A stretch of DNA of 64,000 nt from Dama dama. Lineage: Eukaryota; Chordata; Mammalia; Artiodactyla; Cervidae. The stretch covers positions 74,586,001-74,650,000 of the forward strand of contig NC_083701.1 in NCBI RefSeq assembly GCF_033118175.1. Reading direction: 5' to 3'. Position numbers and translations under genes: made by a program. This document shows, piece by piece, positions 11,793 through 22,700 of the stretch; the first letter of the stretch is position 1, and every line of letters starts with the position of its first letter. The notes beneath the pieces are model-generated. The model was given only the letters and a program-made list of their open reading frames with translations, had not been told where the DNA came from and ran no database searches.

Positions 11793-12911
11793 TGGAAAAA
11801 AAATCTCAAAATCATTGCTGAACTTTATAGACAACTTGAGTGTTTACATTATCAACTAAACATGGTAATTACAAATCACAGCAGCCTTTAATTTTGCTTT
11901 AAACACTGTTGAAATTTGGAGTGCCAAATGATAATTTAATAGCTCACTGCCTCCTTTGCAGCTACCAATTTTCTGTTTTAAAAATGCATTTGCTAAATAT
12001 TCCCCAATTCCTATAACTTTTAACCATTGCTTGCATTTTAACCTAGCATCACAAAAAATGTGAAAGGACTTCATGTACTCTTTGAATATCTTTATTGCCT
12101 TTGTGATAGGGATTTCACTGTTCCTCACCTTCAGATATTTCATACGCAAGCCATCCTTTGTAACTGTAATTAGCTCAGGTTCAGGATTTCTAGGCATTTT
12201 GCCAGGAGATTACTCTGAATAAAATCTGCTTAATTAAATTAAAAACATATTTGTAAAACACCTATCACTTTCAAGGAACAGTACTACAAAAAGCTAAAAA
12301 GAAGTCTTCTAGGTATTTTTCAGTCGTGCTAAAGACAGAGCTTTAAAGTCATTTTTAGTGTATTGGCTACAATCTCTTCTCTGCTTCTTATACTTAAGGA
12401 AATTTTATTTCATTCAGCAAATGTTTATGCCACACCTTCCATGCACTGGAAATACGGAATCCTGCACTGCAATATAAAGGTGAATGAGTAGTGAACCTGG
12501 CCCCTGAAGAGGGCATGTACTAGTTGAGAGACAAATGTACATACCAGTAATATGATATTTGATTTAAATTATAGAAAATAAATAATAAAAATACAAAGCC
12601 TGTGATTCACCTCCTACAGCTTCAGAATACCCTAAGGAAGTGTCGTTTTTCCTTCACTGCAGAGTGCTAATACAGATATTTCCAGGAATCTGACCTAGAC
12701 AAAAAGATGGAAGGTCCTGTCTGCTCTGCTCTACTTTATTATATAGAATATGTTATAAATGCTTATTCCTAGTCTGAAAATAAATTCTTCTGTCACTGAG
12801 GGGTCAAAGGAATAAAAGACTCTGCATTCCTATAATCAATCATGAAACTTTTCATGATAATTGGCTCCTCACAAAAAATGCATTTTTCCTTGAAGGGTAG
12901 GTAGCTTTCAG
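11793..12911. other. AT-rich stretch with one isolated open frame
   Basis: Mostly AT-rich non-coding DNA. One - strand frame (12197 to 11856, 113 codons with a true ATG) is longer than expected for such AT-rich sequence, but I recognise no family. An old-repeat-like segment (cattcagcaaatgtttatg) lies near 12410-12540. Confidence 0.35.
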
Positions 12912-12982
12912 TACTCTGGAGAGGGAAATACCCACTCCAGTGTTCCGGTCTGGAGAATCCCATGGACACGACTGGGCGGCTC
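12912..12982 (+). mobile_element. Bov-tA fragment
   Basis: A short piece of the SINE body (acccactccagtgttccggt, then tggagaatcccatggaca) without head or tail. Confidence 0.7.
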
Positions 12983-13412
12983 TCACTTCATTCTTGCTGC
13001 ACGGCTTGTTTACACTTTCTTGCGCGTCTGCTGTTATGTCAGAAGTTCTCATCTGCCTGAGGAAAGCACTGCAGCTCCGGCTCACTACAGTCTTCGCCTA
13101 GAAGTCCCAGTGCTAGCCCCGGATCCGCTCAGACCCTAGGCGCTCGGTGCCGCCCTGCGAGCCGGGGGCGCCCCCAGCGGCGCGCGTCCCGCGTCCCGGG
13201 AGCGCGGCCCCGCCAGCTCGCAGGACGCGGCCGAAGGCCGACTTCTGTGAGACCGCCCTCGCGGCTCTGGTGACCAAGAGGCGCCGGCTGGTTTCTGTAC
13301 GCGAGTCCGCGCGAGCAGCTCGAGGCGCGCCGCGTCTTCCGTGTCTCCGCCGAGTAGAGATCCTCAAGGCAGCATTTGGCCAGAGACGCTAACCGGCGGG
13401 ACTTCACACGGC

Positions 13413-13805
13413 GGGCGGGACTTCGCCCTGTGGGCGGGGCTGCGCGGCCTTCAGGGGCGGGAGCTCCGCGCGCCTCGGCCCTGTGGGCGGTCCTACGTTC
13501 GGTGGGTGGGAACCAGCGTGGGGCGGAACCACGCCCTGTGGGCGGGGCTTATATACGTCTGCAGCTCGAGCTCTGGGACAGGACTACTCTCTGTGGGCGG
13601 GGCTTATCCTGTCTACCCACCGAGCTCTGGGACGGGACCACGCTCTCTGGGCAGGGCTTACTCTGTCTACCCACAGAGCTCTGGGACGGGACTTCGCTCT
13701 GAGGGCGGGACTTCGTCCTGTGGGCGGGGCTGCGCGGCCTTCAGGGGTTGAAGCTCCGCGGGGCCTCGGCCCTGAGGGCGGTCCTACGTCGGGTGGGTGG
13801 GAACC
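13413..13805 (+). repeat. GC-box minisatellite and segmental duplication in the RBIS promoter
   Basis: Two repeats are nested. First, a block of about 102 bp at 13413-13514 recurs at 13703-13805 with a few changes (both run from gggcgggacttcg to ggtgggtgggaacc). Second, between them a 54-bp unit beginning gagctctggg starts at 13568, 13622 and 13676. Each unit carries one GGGCGGGG-like site, so duplication multiplies Sp1-type sites. Confidence 0.9.
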
Positions 13806-13950
13806 TGCCCGTGGGTAGAACACGATCAGTGGGCGGGGCCTATCTCCCTTTACTGACCGAGACCCTGGACTGGACCGCGCTCTGTGGGCGGGGCTTCGCC
13901 CGGGGGCGGAACCGCGGCCAGAGGGAGGCCCTATGATAGGCCTTCTCATC

Positions 13951-13963
13951 CCGGAACTTCCGG
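13951..13963. promoter_or_regulatory. Palindromic ETS-type site pair
   Basis: CCGGAACTTCCGG places two CCGGAA ETS-family cores head to head just upstream of the inferred RBIS first exon. Such ETS sites are common at the start of ribosome-biogenesis and housekeeping genes. Binding is inferred. Confidence 0.5.
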
Positions 13964-14027
13964 GTGTCGCGTGTGTACATAGCGTCGCCTGGAACCTGAG
14001 AGGCTACACGAGGGTGTCGGAGGCCTG
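13964..14027 (+). other. RBIS: Inferred non-coding exon 1 of RBIS
   Basis: A good donor (GGCCTG|GTGAGAGG) after 14027 lies at the downstream side of the ETS sites inside the CpG island. The segment before it contains no ATG, as expected for a purely 5'-UTR exon, because coding exon 2 starts only three bases before its ATG. The transcription start is not determined; the left edge is an estimate. Confidence 0.5.
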
Positions 14028-15234
14028 GTGAGAGGTTAGTGAAGGACACTTCCCGGGCGCTGGCGCGAAGCTTCGCTGGGCTGGGGCGGGCCTGGTGGGC
14101 CGCTGCCGTCCAGAGGTCGGCTCGGCCGCCCGCTGCCTTGGGCGGCTGTCCTCGGCCGCCGGCCCGCGGGCTCAGGCCGGAAGGCCCGGTGCTGGGCCCT
14201 CAGTCCGGGGCGAGGGACCAGAGTACAGTCGTTGTTTTGTCATTCGTCTCCACGGGGTCGTCACGGACAACCCCTGTACCCGCCTTGCCCCCCGCTGAGC
14301 TGTCACCTTCTGCACGAACCTTGCCCGAGTCCCCAGACCCGTTGGATCTTTCCGTCTGCTCACAACGCTTTATGTTACCAGACTCAGCCCCTGTCTATGC
14401 GTTTTGTGTTTGTATATGTTTCATATGATGCATGTGAGTTCTGTACCGAACTTGGCACGTAGTAATTCGTTAATGAATGATCGGATTCTGGTTACTTATT
14501 GGAAGGATTTTAGATTAATTTGGGGTGGCTTTTTATGTGTATTTTCTGCTTGTATAATACTCAGGTATTTTCTACTGTGTTCCTTTTTTTTTTTTTTAAT
14601 TAGAAGGAGTACTATTCGGGTTCGGGAAGTTTTGCCGTCTCTGTTGTTTCCTTAAGTTGGACATTTAAGGAGGAGAGATACAGTGTGAGCAAAGGGAAGA
14701 AAGGAAGAATGTGCAAAGTGTCTTCAGAGATTAGTATTCTAAGGTGGCTACAGAGATATAGCAGAAGATACCTTTGACACATTTATGCTAGAATCAGCTT
14801 TCCTGCAACATGTCATGACAAAGAATATTGCTTCTTGTGGGTTGGAGGAGCCACTGAAGGATTTTAACATTGGGACGGTTCATTTTGTACCACTGTGCAG
14901 GATGGACTTGAATGCATGCATACGGCTTAAGCCAGGGCTTCACAGTCTTTCTTTAAAGGGCCAAATAATAAGAATTTTTGGCTTTTCGAGCCACAGTTGT
15001 GGCAGAAAAGCAACCACAGACAATACATACATAATTAAGTGGACAAAGCTGCATTCTAACAGTCATTTACAAAGACAGGTGCCTGACCTGATTTGGTCTG
15101 TGGGTAAAGTTTGTCCAACCCAGAGTCTAACCAAATAGTCCTAGGAACTAAAGCAATAACCCAGTCCTGAACTAGGCAGTACTAAATCGTGGTTTTGTGT
15201 TGCTCTTTATGTATTTGTGAGGCCATATCACATG

Positions 15235-15460
15235 AGAGCTCAGGATCTAGTCTTCCTGGCTTTGAACTGTGGCATACCCTGACTACTAACAGTGTGACAA
15301 TGGGCAGATTAACTTCTCTTTGCATCAGTTTTTTTATCCACAAAATGAGGATGAAATAGTACCTCCCAAAGTGTTTTTGTAAGAAGTAAGTTAGTTAAAA
15401 AGCACATAAAATGTTAGCATAGTGCTCGTACATGTAGTCAAAGCTTAATAAATCTTAACA
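15235..15460 (+). mobile_element. MIR SINE
   Basis: Core phrases of the ancient MIR family are readable in order: gtgtgacaatgggcagatta, ccacaaaatgaggatgaaat and taataaat near the end. Confidence 0.65.
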
Positions 15461-15677
15461 ATTAATATTTTTGAAATTGTTCCTCACATGCATTGTTAAA
15501 GACAGGTTTGAGAGATGTTTCTGAAATAGAATTTATAGGCTTAGTGTGTTTAGCTGTGGAACAAAAATAATATGTAAAATTTTTAGGCAAGAGCCATTCA
15601 CACAGAAGTGATATGGAAGTCATGAAAATAAGGCTGGGATTTGGACATGCAAGATTAAGTACTGATTTTGAGGAGCT

Positions 15678-15875
15678 GGGCTTCCCTGGTAACTCAGAGG
15701 TAAATAATCTTCCTGCAATCCAGGAGACCAGAGTTCAATTTCTGGGTTGGGAAGATCTCCTTCAGGAGGAAATTGCAACCCACTCCAGTATTCTTGCCTG
15801 GAGAATCCCATGGACAGAGGAGTCTGCAGGGCTGTAGTCCATGGGGTTGCAAAGACATGACTGAGCGACTAACTT
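15678..15875 (+). mobile_element. Bov-tA SINE
   Basis: A complete sense copy from gggcttccctggtaactcag to gactgagcgactaact, with the usual internal ccatggacagaggagtctg block. Confidence 0.92.
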
Positions 15876-16295
15876 TGAGGAGGTGCACACAGGAGTGAAA
15901 ATGGGGCAAGTAAAAAGGAATGAAAGAAGGAAGAAGAAAGGAGTCAGTCTTAAGAGTATGAAAGGAACCCCAGTGGAATACCACCGTGTAAACTAGCGGA
16001 AGGATGGGTGGTGACGGTTAGCATTGTCAGAAAGTTGAAAAAAAAAAAAAAACAGTTGTTGTGTTGGTAATATTAGTTAATGACTCTAACTGGCAGAAAT
16101 TAATGTGGAGCCTCTTACGGTCCAGGTGCTGGAGATGCAGAAAAGAATTAGATACTCTCTGCACTCAAACAGGAGAATCTGTAGGACCAAAAGACATGGA
16201 ATTTGATACAAGTAGAAGTTTTAAAAATAATCTTTTAGTTGATTTACAGTTCATAAATGTGGGCAACTTAATTGAGCTCTTTCTTTTTTTCCTAG

Positions 16296-16412
16296 ACAAT
16301 GGCCAAGAACAAACTCAGAGGGCAAAAGTCCAGGAATGTATTCCACATAGCCAACCAGAGAAGCTTGAAGGTTAAAAATAAAGCAAAACCAGTTACTACT
16401 AATCTTAAGAAG
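16296..16412 (+). CDS. RBIS: RBIS coding exon 1 (exon 2 of the mRNA)
   Basis: The acceptor is tttcctag at 16288-16295. Only three untranslated bases (aca) precede the ATG at 16299. It encodes residues 1-38, the basic segment. The donor is AAG|GTGAGT after 16412, phase 0. Confidence 0.93.
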
Positions 16413-18901
16413 GTGAGTGTCAATGAAGCACTCTGCCTTTGCTGCCTACAAAAGCAAGATGATTTTAAGTATTTGTTTTAAAAAAGAAAAATGATGAAGA
16501 AAAATAACATCCCTTTCTTGAGTCCAAATGTGTGAAAGGAAAACATTTTAACTGCAAATGTATGAGGCTCCAAGTAACAGTTAATTCTCAGAGACTGGAA
16601 ATCAGAAAAAAACAAACAACAAAAAAAAACAAATGAACACATTATGGAAAAATTCTCTCTAAATTCATATATATTCAAGAAGCTCTCAACAGAGCCAGGA
16701 CATGGAATGTCAGTCAGCACCCATTCTTTTTATCTTCAGTAATTCTTATTTCTCTGTGGAGATACCTAGAACTCAAATAAAAACCTGAAAATAGGAGATA
16801 AAATATTTTGTTTAAAATACAAAATGAAAAGAAAAGAGTTGCTTTATTTTTTCAAAATATTTGGGGAATGAGAAATTTCTTCAAGATTAAGTAGACGCCT
16901 TAAGAAGATTCAAGGAAATGTTTCCAAGCTTAAGTACTAGATGGAGTCAGCTCTCAAGGACTTACTAATTATTATAATGGTCCATAGAAATGTAACATTT
17001 TATCTTTCCATCTTCATGAACTAGCTGAATTAAACTTTTTGGTGGAGCAGTTTCATGTCTTTGGAAATGCTAAAAGGGAAATAAAGCTGAATGACATGAC
17101 TGGAGTTTGGGGGTGACAAGTGTAGATAGGATTGTCTTCAGGGTTGATGCTGAAGCCAAGACCCGAGTGACAGGAGCTCGTGATGCCAAGAGCGGTGCAG
17201 TGTTGGAGCAGCAGCATGCTCTGGGCAGGAAGAATAGCAGGTACAAAGGCCTCCAGCTGGGGAAGAGCTTGGTGTATTTGAGAAAGATTACTCTGTTTAG
17301 CCAGGAAGTCCTAGAAACTTTGTGGATGCTACTGGAAAAGACCTGTGGGTAGGTAGCCTGGTTGGAGAAAGTATCAATTTTCTCAGAAAGTAGCTTAACT
17401 TATTAGGGTAAGATTGCCAGGCAGCACATAAAAGGTAAGTTGAACGGACATGAAGCCAGGCAGCCAGTTGTGATTTCCTACAGCTTCCGTGTCAGGCTCA
17501 GAAAAGGCTGATAGTTGAGTTTAACCAAGTTGCCACGCAAGTCTGATCAAGGGAGAGGAGGAGAGTTAAGAGCGTGTAAGGAGTGACTGACGAGTGGTCA
17601 TGGGATCTGAGTAGGCTAACGCAAGAAGTGGAGATGGAAAATGTGAACAGTAGGCAACTTAGAAAAGGTTTCAGTGGGATTTAAGAATTACTAATAAACT
17701 AAGTGAACTAGAGGGACAGGGGGTGGTGCAGCCTAAGGTGCAGTGGTGGCAAGGTAAGTCATGGATAGATCCCTGGAGACGAGGACCTGAGAAGAGGAAG
17801 CGGCCCTGGATAGGTTCTTGTCGAAGCCACTAAGCAGTGCTGCCAGGCACGAGGCGGGTCAGTGAGCCAAGGTTTGAGATTGTTCACAGAGTCAGTAATC
17901 CTGGTGTTGGCAGGGGGCAGCAGTGAGGAGAGGGGGTCAGAATGTCCTGGCGACTAAGGTGCAGAGGAGTTGAGAATTTGAAGGAGGAATGCTCGGGAGC
18001 AGTGAAGACCAGAACACCGCCCCACCTCGTACTCAAGCACGGAGGGCTCCGGCCACGCTCTCAGGAGACCGCCAGGCGCTCCCGTCAGGGAGGGTCCGGA
18101 GGGGCCCTGCTGGGACCCTGGCAGGGTTCTATCCAGGGTCCTCGTTTCACAGATAAGAGACGGTAGCGTCATGGCCTGCAAAGATTGTAGGCACATGTTT
18201 TGGCCTGCTTATACCAGGAAAGTCAAGGTAGAAGGTATAGCTACATAATTCTTTTTTTAAAGCAGAACCTTTTGTCAAAAGTGTCTCAATAAGACTATAA
18301 GAATTTTAGTGTGAATTATCTGCACAAATTGGTAGGCTGGATAAGAGTTTATAGATTTGGGGGTTTAATAAGATTAAGGTTACCTGTATTTTATCTGTAA
18401 TGGTTTTAAGATCATGAATTACTGCTCTTTTTTCTTGTTTTCAAAGATAAACATTGTGAATGAAGAAAAAGTTAACAGAGTGAATAAAGCTTTTATAGAT
18501 ATACAGAAGGAACTGGCAAACTTCTCAAAAGGCCTTTCCCTTGAACCTCTGCAGAAACAACTGGTGAGTAGAAATCACTTGCTCTTGTTCTGGCTAATAA
18601 ATTCCAAATTTTCAAAGCCCATATTGATTGTAATTTTTAGTACTTGGCTCTGTAGTATGTGTAGCACATTCAGACTTTAAAACACTGAGTCTAAATATGG
18701 GAATTTACTGTTCTACTTCCAAAACTATGACTGGAAGAAATTATATTGGATAATAGATTATATGTCAGTAGACTGTGTCATTTTTGTTTGCAGTTCTGTA
18801 AATTTTTAAATGTAATTTCTTCTTTCTAGATATCTCAGCAGTGTCATGAAAATGTACCAGTTAATGTTGATGAGGCTACAAGATTAATGGCTCAGTTGTA
18901 A
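16299..18901 (+). CDS. RBIS: RBIS (C8orf59), ribosomal biogenesis factor; three coding exons
   Basis: The join of 16299-16412, 18447-18563 and 18830-18901 encodes 100 residues, the length of the human protein. The protein starts MAKNKLRGQKSRNVFHIANQ and ends NVDEATRLMAQL. It is strongly basic in the first 38 residues (K/R-rich, nucleolar-type), followed by a predicted helix (VNRVNKAFIDIQKELANF, residues about 47-64) and a short conserved tail. The family is known as a nucleolar factor for large-subunit ribosome production; that role comes from the family. All introns are phase 0 with GT-AG ends. The ATG is the first in the inferred mRNA and has A at -3. The gene converges with E2F5, which lies on the other strand. 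Confidence 0.95.
16413..18446 (+). other. RBIS intron 2
   Basis: A GT-AG intron. The middle (17040-18200) is richer in GC and looks like an ancient degraded interspersed repeat, with no exon signal that I trust. Overlapping open frames of 74-81 codons at 17107-18196 are not supported as genes. Confidence 0.5.
18447..18563 (+). CDS. RBIS: RBIS coding exon 2
   Basis: The acceptor is ttttcaaag and the donor CTG|GTGAGT. It encodes residues 39-77 (INIVNEEKVNRVNKAFIDIQ... to LSLEPLQKQL), the predicted helical middle of the protein. Phase 0 at both ends. Confidence 0.95.
18830..18901 (+). CDS. RBIS: RBIS terminal coding exon
   Basis: The acceptor is tcttctttctag. It encodes residues 78-100 (ISQQCHENVPVNVDEATRLM...) and the TAA stop at 18899-18901. 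The VNVDEATRLMA motif is the most conserved tail of the family. The 3' UTR is very short, with the poly(A) signal 36 bases past the stop. Confidence 0.95.
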   Translation: MSQQCHENVPVNVDEATRLMAQL

Positions 18902-18936
18902 TACACCAGTGATGCATCAAATTCCCCAAAAAGACC

Positions 18937-18942
18937 AATAAA
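18937..18942 (+). terminator. RBIS: RBIS poly(A) signal AATAAA
   Basis: A canonical hexamer 36 bases after the RBIS stop codon. Cleavage is expected at roughly 18955-18970, which runs into the E2F5 signal on the other strand. Confidence 0.8.
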
Positions 18943-18944
18943 TT

Positions 18945-19602
18945 TAATCTTTTATACAGTTTTATTTAAAAAATCTTGTTAATGTACAGGCATTGGCACA
19001 TTTTAAAAACAAACTACATAAACAGATCTTTCCTATAACCTAGGAAAGTGGAATGTCAGAACTCAACAAAATGTGATCAACTTAAAGTGCTAAACCAGAA
19101 GGCACTTCACAAACTCTGTTCACTGAAGCAGTTAACATATCCGAGTTCACACCCTTCACTTCATGAGTGGCAGTGAATGTCTGGATTGGAGGACACAGAC
19201 ACGGACAGTCTCGTGGCAGTAAAAATGGAAGACAAAACAAGTGATGAGCCCTTGGCCAACGTTCTTGTTTTTCACGACCTGAAGTCTGCTTTAACTTTCT
19301 TCTCACATAAGAAAAAAAAAAACAAGGGTTCAGAATGGGAAGAAAAGTTGAAATTTCAGAAAGTAATTACTTGAGGGTGGAGGGTTGGTGGATGTGAAAT
19401 CATTTTTTCTCCTTAAACAGTCAGAATCCTTTGTTTTTATAGTTGAAGTTTTGTGAAGCAAAAAGAAAGTATTAGGGAAGAACATTTCAGAATCAGTGAA
19501 CTAAAAAGGTGTTACATTCATTATTTTAAATACTTAGGTTATTAAGAAGTCTAAAATGTTACACAGTTAGAGGTAGATAACAGTCCCAAGTTTCCATGGA
19601 AT
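18945..19602 (-). other. E2F5: E2F5 3' UTR
   Basis: Untranslated tail from the stop codon at 19603 down to the poly(A) site facing RBIS. It is A/T-rich with several T- or A-rich patches. No transposable element was recognised, in keeping with conserved transcript sequence. Small open frames within it (for example 19082-19374) are not regarded as genes. Confidence 0.6.
18961..18966 (-). terminator. E2F5: E2F5 poly(A) signal AATAAA (- strand)
   Basis: tttatt on the + strand reads AATAAA on the - strand, about 640 bases after the E2F5 stop. Cleavage would fall at about 18940-18950, beside or inside the RBIS 3' end. The 3' UTR of about 650 bases (18945-19602) is otherwise uninterrupted. Confidence 0.65.
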
Positions 19603-19712
19603 CTAATAATTTAGTATCTGGACATCAAACAGATCACAGACGCCTTCATTATCATCTAAATTAAAGTTGTAGTCATCTGCTGGGGTCGGAGAAAGCCGCA
19701 AGAGTGGAAACA
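19603..19712 (-). CDS. E2F5: E2F5 exon 8
   Basis: The acceptor is TTGCAG before 19712. It encodes F280-Y314 with the pocket-binding acidic motif and the TAG stop at 19603-19605. The valine at the junction (GTG) is split 1+2 with exon 7. Confidence 0.96.
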
Positions 19713-22700
19713 CTGCAAGCGAAAACACAAATGCAGTGTTAAAGATGGTTTCTGCATACAGGTAATGATGTCTAAGATAAAATACTATCAAAAACATCAA
19801 GCCAAATTATGCTTCCCATGTTACATAGGAAATTAAAAAAAAATAGGAAATGTAATGATCAAATTAATCATTTGTATTTTGTGTGTATCTTCAAAGATTC
19901 TTATTTAAAGACATTTTATGCATTGATTATAGGTTTAGTTTGGGAAATAGAAGTTAAAATTTTTATTGGTTGAATTTATCACTAAAATGATTCAGAAACA
20001 CTAGTCAGTATTTTCTCTGATCTGCTAACTAAGCTACCATTTTGAAAACAGAGACAGGAATCAGACATAAATTAATCAATATGCTGAAATTCTCCGCTTT
20101 TACAGAAACGTTTGCTAAGTCTCTTCAGTGGTTACTAGAACACTTGCTAATTTAACAGTTGCCGTGTGTGTTGTACATGTGTTAGGAATTCAAGAACAGG
20201 AGGGGGAGGCCCAGACAGTAACTGTTAAAGTAACTACAGTTTTATAATCAGTTGATTTTTAGGAATTATTTCAGGTTAGACGATGATGTAGCTATCACTG
20301 AAGTTGGCCATGATGGGCATATTTACAAAACTAAGTTTTCAGATTTCTTGTTGACTCAGATACATTGTTCTACTCTTCTTGGCCAGATTGTTCAGGTGTG
20401 AAAACGGCTAGTATGCCAACAGTATAGAAGTTTATTCTGTAAATGTGATTAAATATCCCCTTGTGAATTATTTTTCATAAAAATGCAGGCAAAGAAATTC
20501 TTCATGATGCCTGTAACTTAACTATAAATTTCATGAACCATCATAGTACATTAAGCAGTAAAAAAAATACAGGTTCTTCATGTCTTTTAAATCATAATGC
20601 CACTCATAAATTCTAGAAAAGCATTATTAATATATAAGGTTAGTTATTAAATTTTTTAACTACTTACCATCAGAAGACATTAACTCATCAATGATATCTC
20701 CACTAATAGATCCCGCTGGAAACAGAAATGTGATAAAGCTTTTTTACATTTCTTTTTATATATTTTAACAGCAAAAAGAACAAATAATGGTCTAATTCCA
20801 AAATGGAATCCTACGGAAAACTGTTTATACACACATATTTACCCAGCCTGTGAAACTAGTAGTAGTAGTACACAATTAAATGGAGAGGGAATTGGCAACC
20901 CACTCCGGTACTGCCCGGAGAATCCCACGGGCAGAGGAGCCTGGGGGCTACAGTCCGTGGGGTCGCAGAGAGTCGGACATGACTGAGTGACTAAACAACA
21001 CAATGTAATTAAAGACAGGACCTGTTTTTAAATTTTCCTTCTAATACGTATTCCAGTGCTGGGCACGTAGGAGACACAAAATTAATACTTGTTGATTAGG
21101 TTTACTATTTTGCCTCCTATACTAGATAAGGGAATAACATCACAACTGAGAGATTCAGAAATGCTAACTTGTCCAATGCAGTCTTTGTATTTTCCCGTCT
21201 GCTTCTGAAAACAATGGCTCTGAACTCACCTGAAGACAAGTCTGTGGCTGGCGTGTGCTGAAGAGTCTGGCTTCGTTCGGAGACGGGTGGCTCAGGCGGG
21301 CTCTGAACGGCCGTGCTGGGCTTGTGCGGAGGCACTGGGGTGGGGGGCTGAGAGGGAGGCTGCGTGAGGTCGTCCGGCGGGGGCACGGGGAAGACCACGG
21401 GCTTAGCTGAGCTGGACTCTTTATTTATAAGCAGCACGTGGATAGGTCCTGAATGACTCTTCAGATTGATCTGGTATTTCTTTTGTCCATTCTGACCCTT
21501 TGAAGTTATTGGGCATAAACAAATGAACAAAGGTCAACATTTCTAACCAACATGAAACATTAAAAATAAGACAGGCAACTACTGTATCCTTCTATTTTTC
21601 TGTGTATTCATTCTAGAGAGTTTCGTGTTGAAACTCCCAACTTAAAGTCTTTATCTACTTAAAAAAATAACTAATGGAACATCCATACACAATGGAACTC
21701 TATGTAACCTTGTTCTGTATTTTCCAAGTCTACTATAAATGTGTTATCATATTTTCATTTAAAAAAAGGACAGGCAAAGCTACAGGGACTGACTAAATAC
21801 AACAAAAGTCAGTAAGTCAAAATAGTGTAGAGACCAGAAGAATGGGATATTGAGGACTACAAAGCACTTGACCCAAAAAGTAAGCTTTTCTCAAATAGTG
21901 GTCATCAAAAACTCTCAGTTGTAGAATGCTGGAAGCTGTCTATTTTTGCTCTAATTATACACTCCGTGCTCAGAGCATTCCCCTCAGCTGTGGCAGCCAT
22001 CTCCTTTGGCGCTGACTGCCATGCGTGTGGTGGTCATCTCAACATGTGGTCTTAAATAGCAAGTTTCGCAAGGCAAAATTTTTTTCCATTCAGCAAAGCA
22101 CAAAGACAACTGATTTTTCCTACAGAGATATAAATGTAAATCCCCTCCATTTCAAAAAGGTAATTTGTATCCTGAGGCTTCAGAAACTATAAATGCCTAA
22201 ATACAAACTTACAGAATAGCTGGGAGAAGTGAAGGAGGTAATAGGAGATAACAGTAATTTTTTTCTACGTTTTTAAATTGTTTTCAAATCTGTTTTAGGA
22301 AATTTGAAAATGAAAATAATGAAATTTATATTAGCAAAGAGTCAATAGATATCTTTGACTCAATAAGCCAGAAAATGTTTTTTAAAAGACCTAATTTAAA
22401 GCAGTATATTATTGTTGATACTTAAAGTGAACCTTTTCTTTAGGATTGTTACATTGGCTATAGATTGGTCAAACTGATTTTTTAAGGTTATTGACTGTAT
22501 CATCACTCATTCCTTGATGTCTTCTAGCTCAAATAAGATTTTTTAAAAAGTAATATGTTAAATGATCAGTCACATCCATAATTTTGCAAAAGTACTGAAG
22601 ACATCTAACTTCAGATATGAATACTTACAACTTAAAAGCAGTTACTTGAAAGTGTTTACAATTAGCTCATGTTCAGCTCCAGAAAATGTTTGTCCCTCGT

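Larger units (their letters stand above)
13100..14330 (+). promoter_or_regulatory. RBIS: CpG island and promoter region of RBIS
   Basis: GC and CpG content jump sharply relative to the AT-rich flanks. The island holds about nine GGGCGGG-type GC boxes (Sp/KLF sites) at 13413-13910, a TATA-like cttatata at 13548-13556, and back-to-back ETS-type sites at 13951-13963. It ends in the first intron of RBIS. Being upstream of a small housekeeping-type gene, it is most simply that gene's promoter. Long open frames here on both strands (up to 136 codons) are by-products of low stop-codon density. Confidence 0.8.
14028..16295 (+). other. RBIS intron 1
   Basis: The intron begins GTGAGA and ends in a clean polypyrimidine tract with TAG at 16293-16295. 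It contains a T-run at 14585-14599, a MIR-type SINE (about 15235-15460), a Bov-tA (15678-15875) and an A-run near 16039. No other exon is seen. Confidence 0.6.

Noticed and set aside
13341..13949. Open frames of 108-136 codons in the RBIS promoter
   Set aside because: They are produced by the GC-box repeats, which translate into repetitive text on both strands; no conserved protein is recognised.
19082..19374. Short open frames in the E2F5 3' UTR
   Set aside because: Low-complexity endings and no similarity; position and length fit untranslated sequence between the E2F5 stop and its poly(A) signal.
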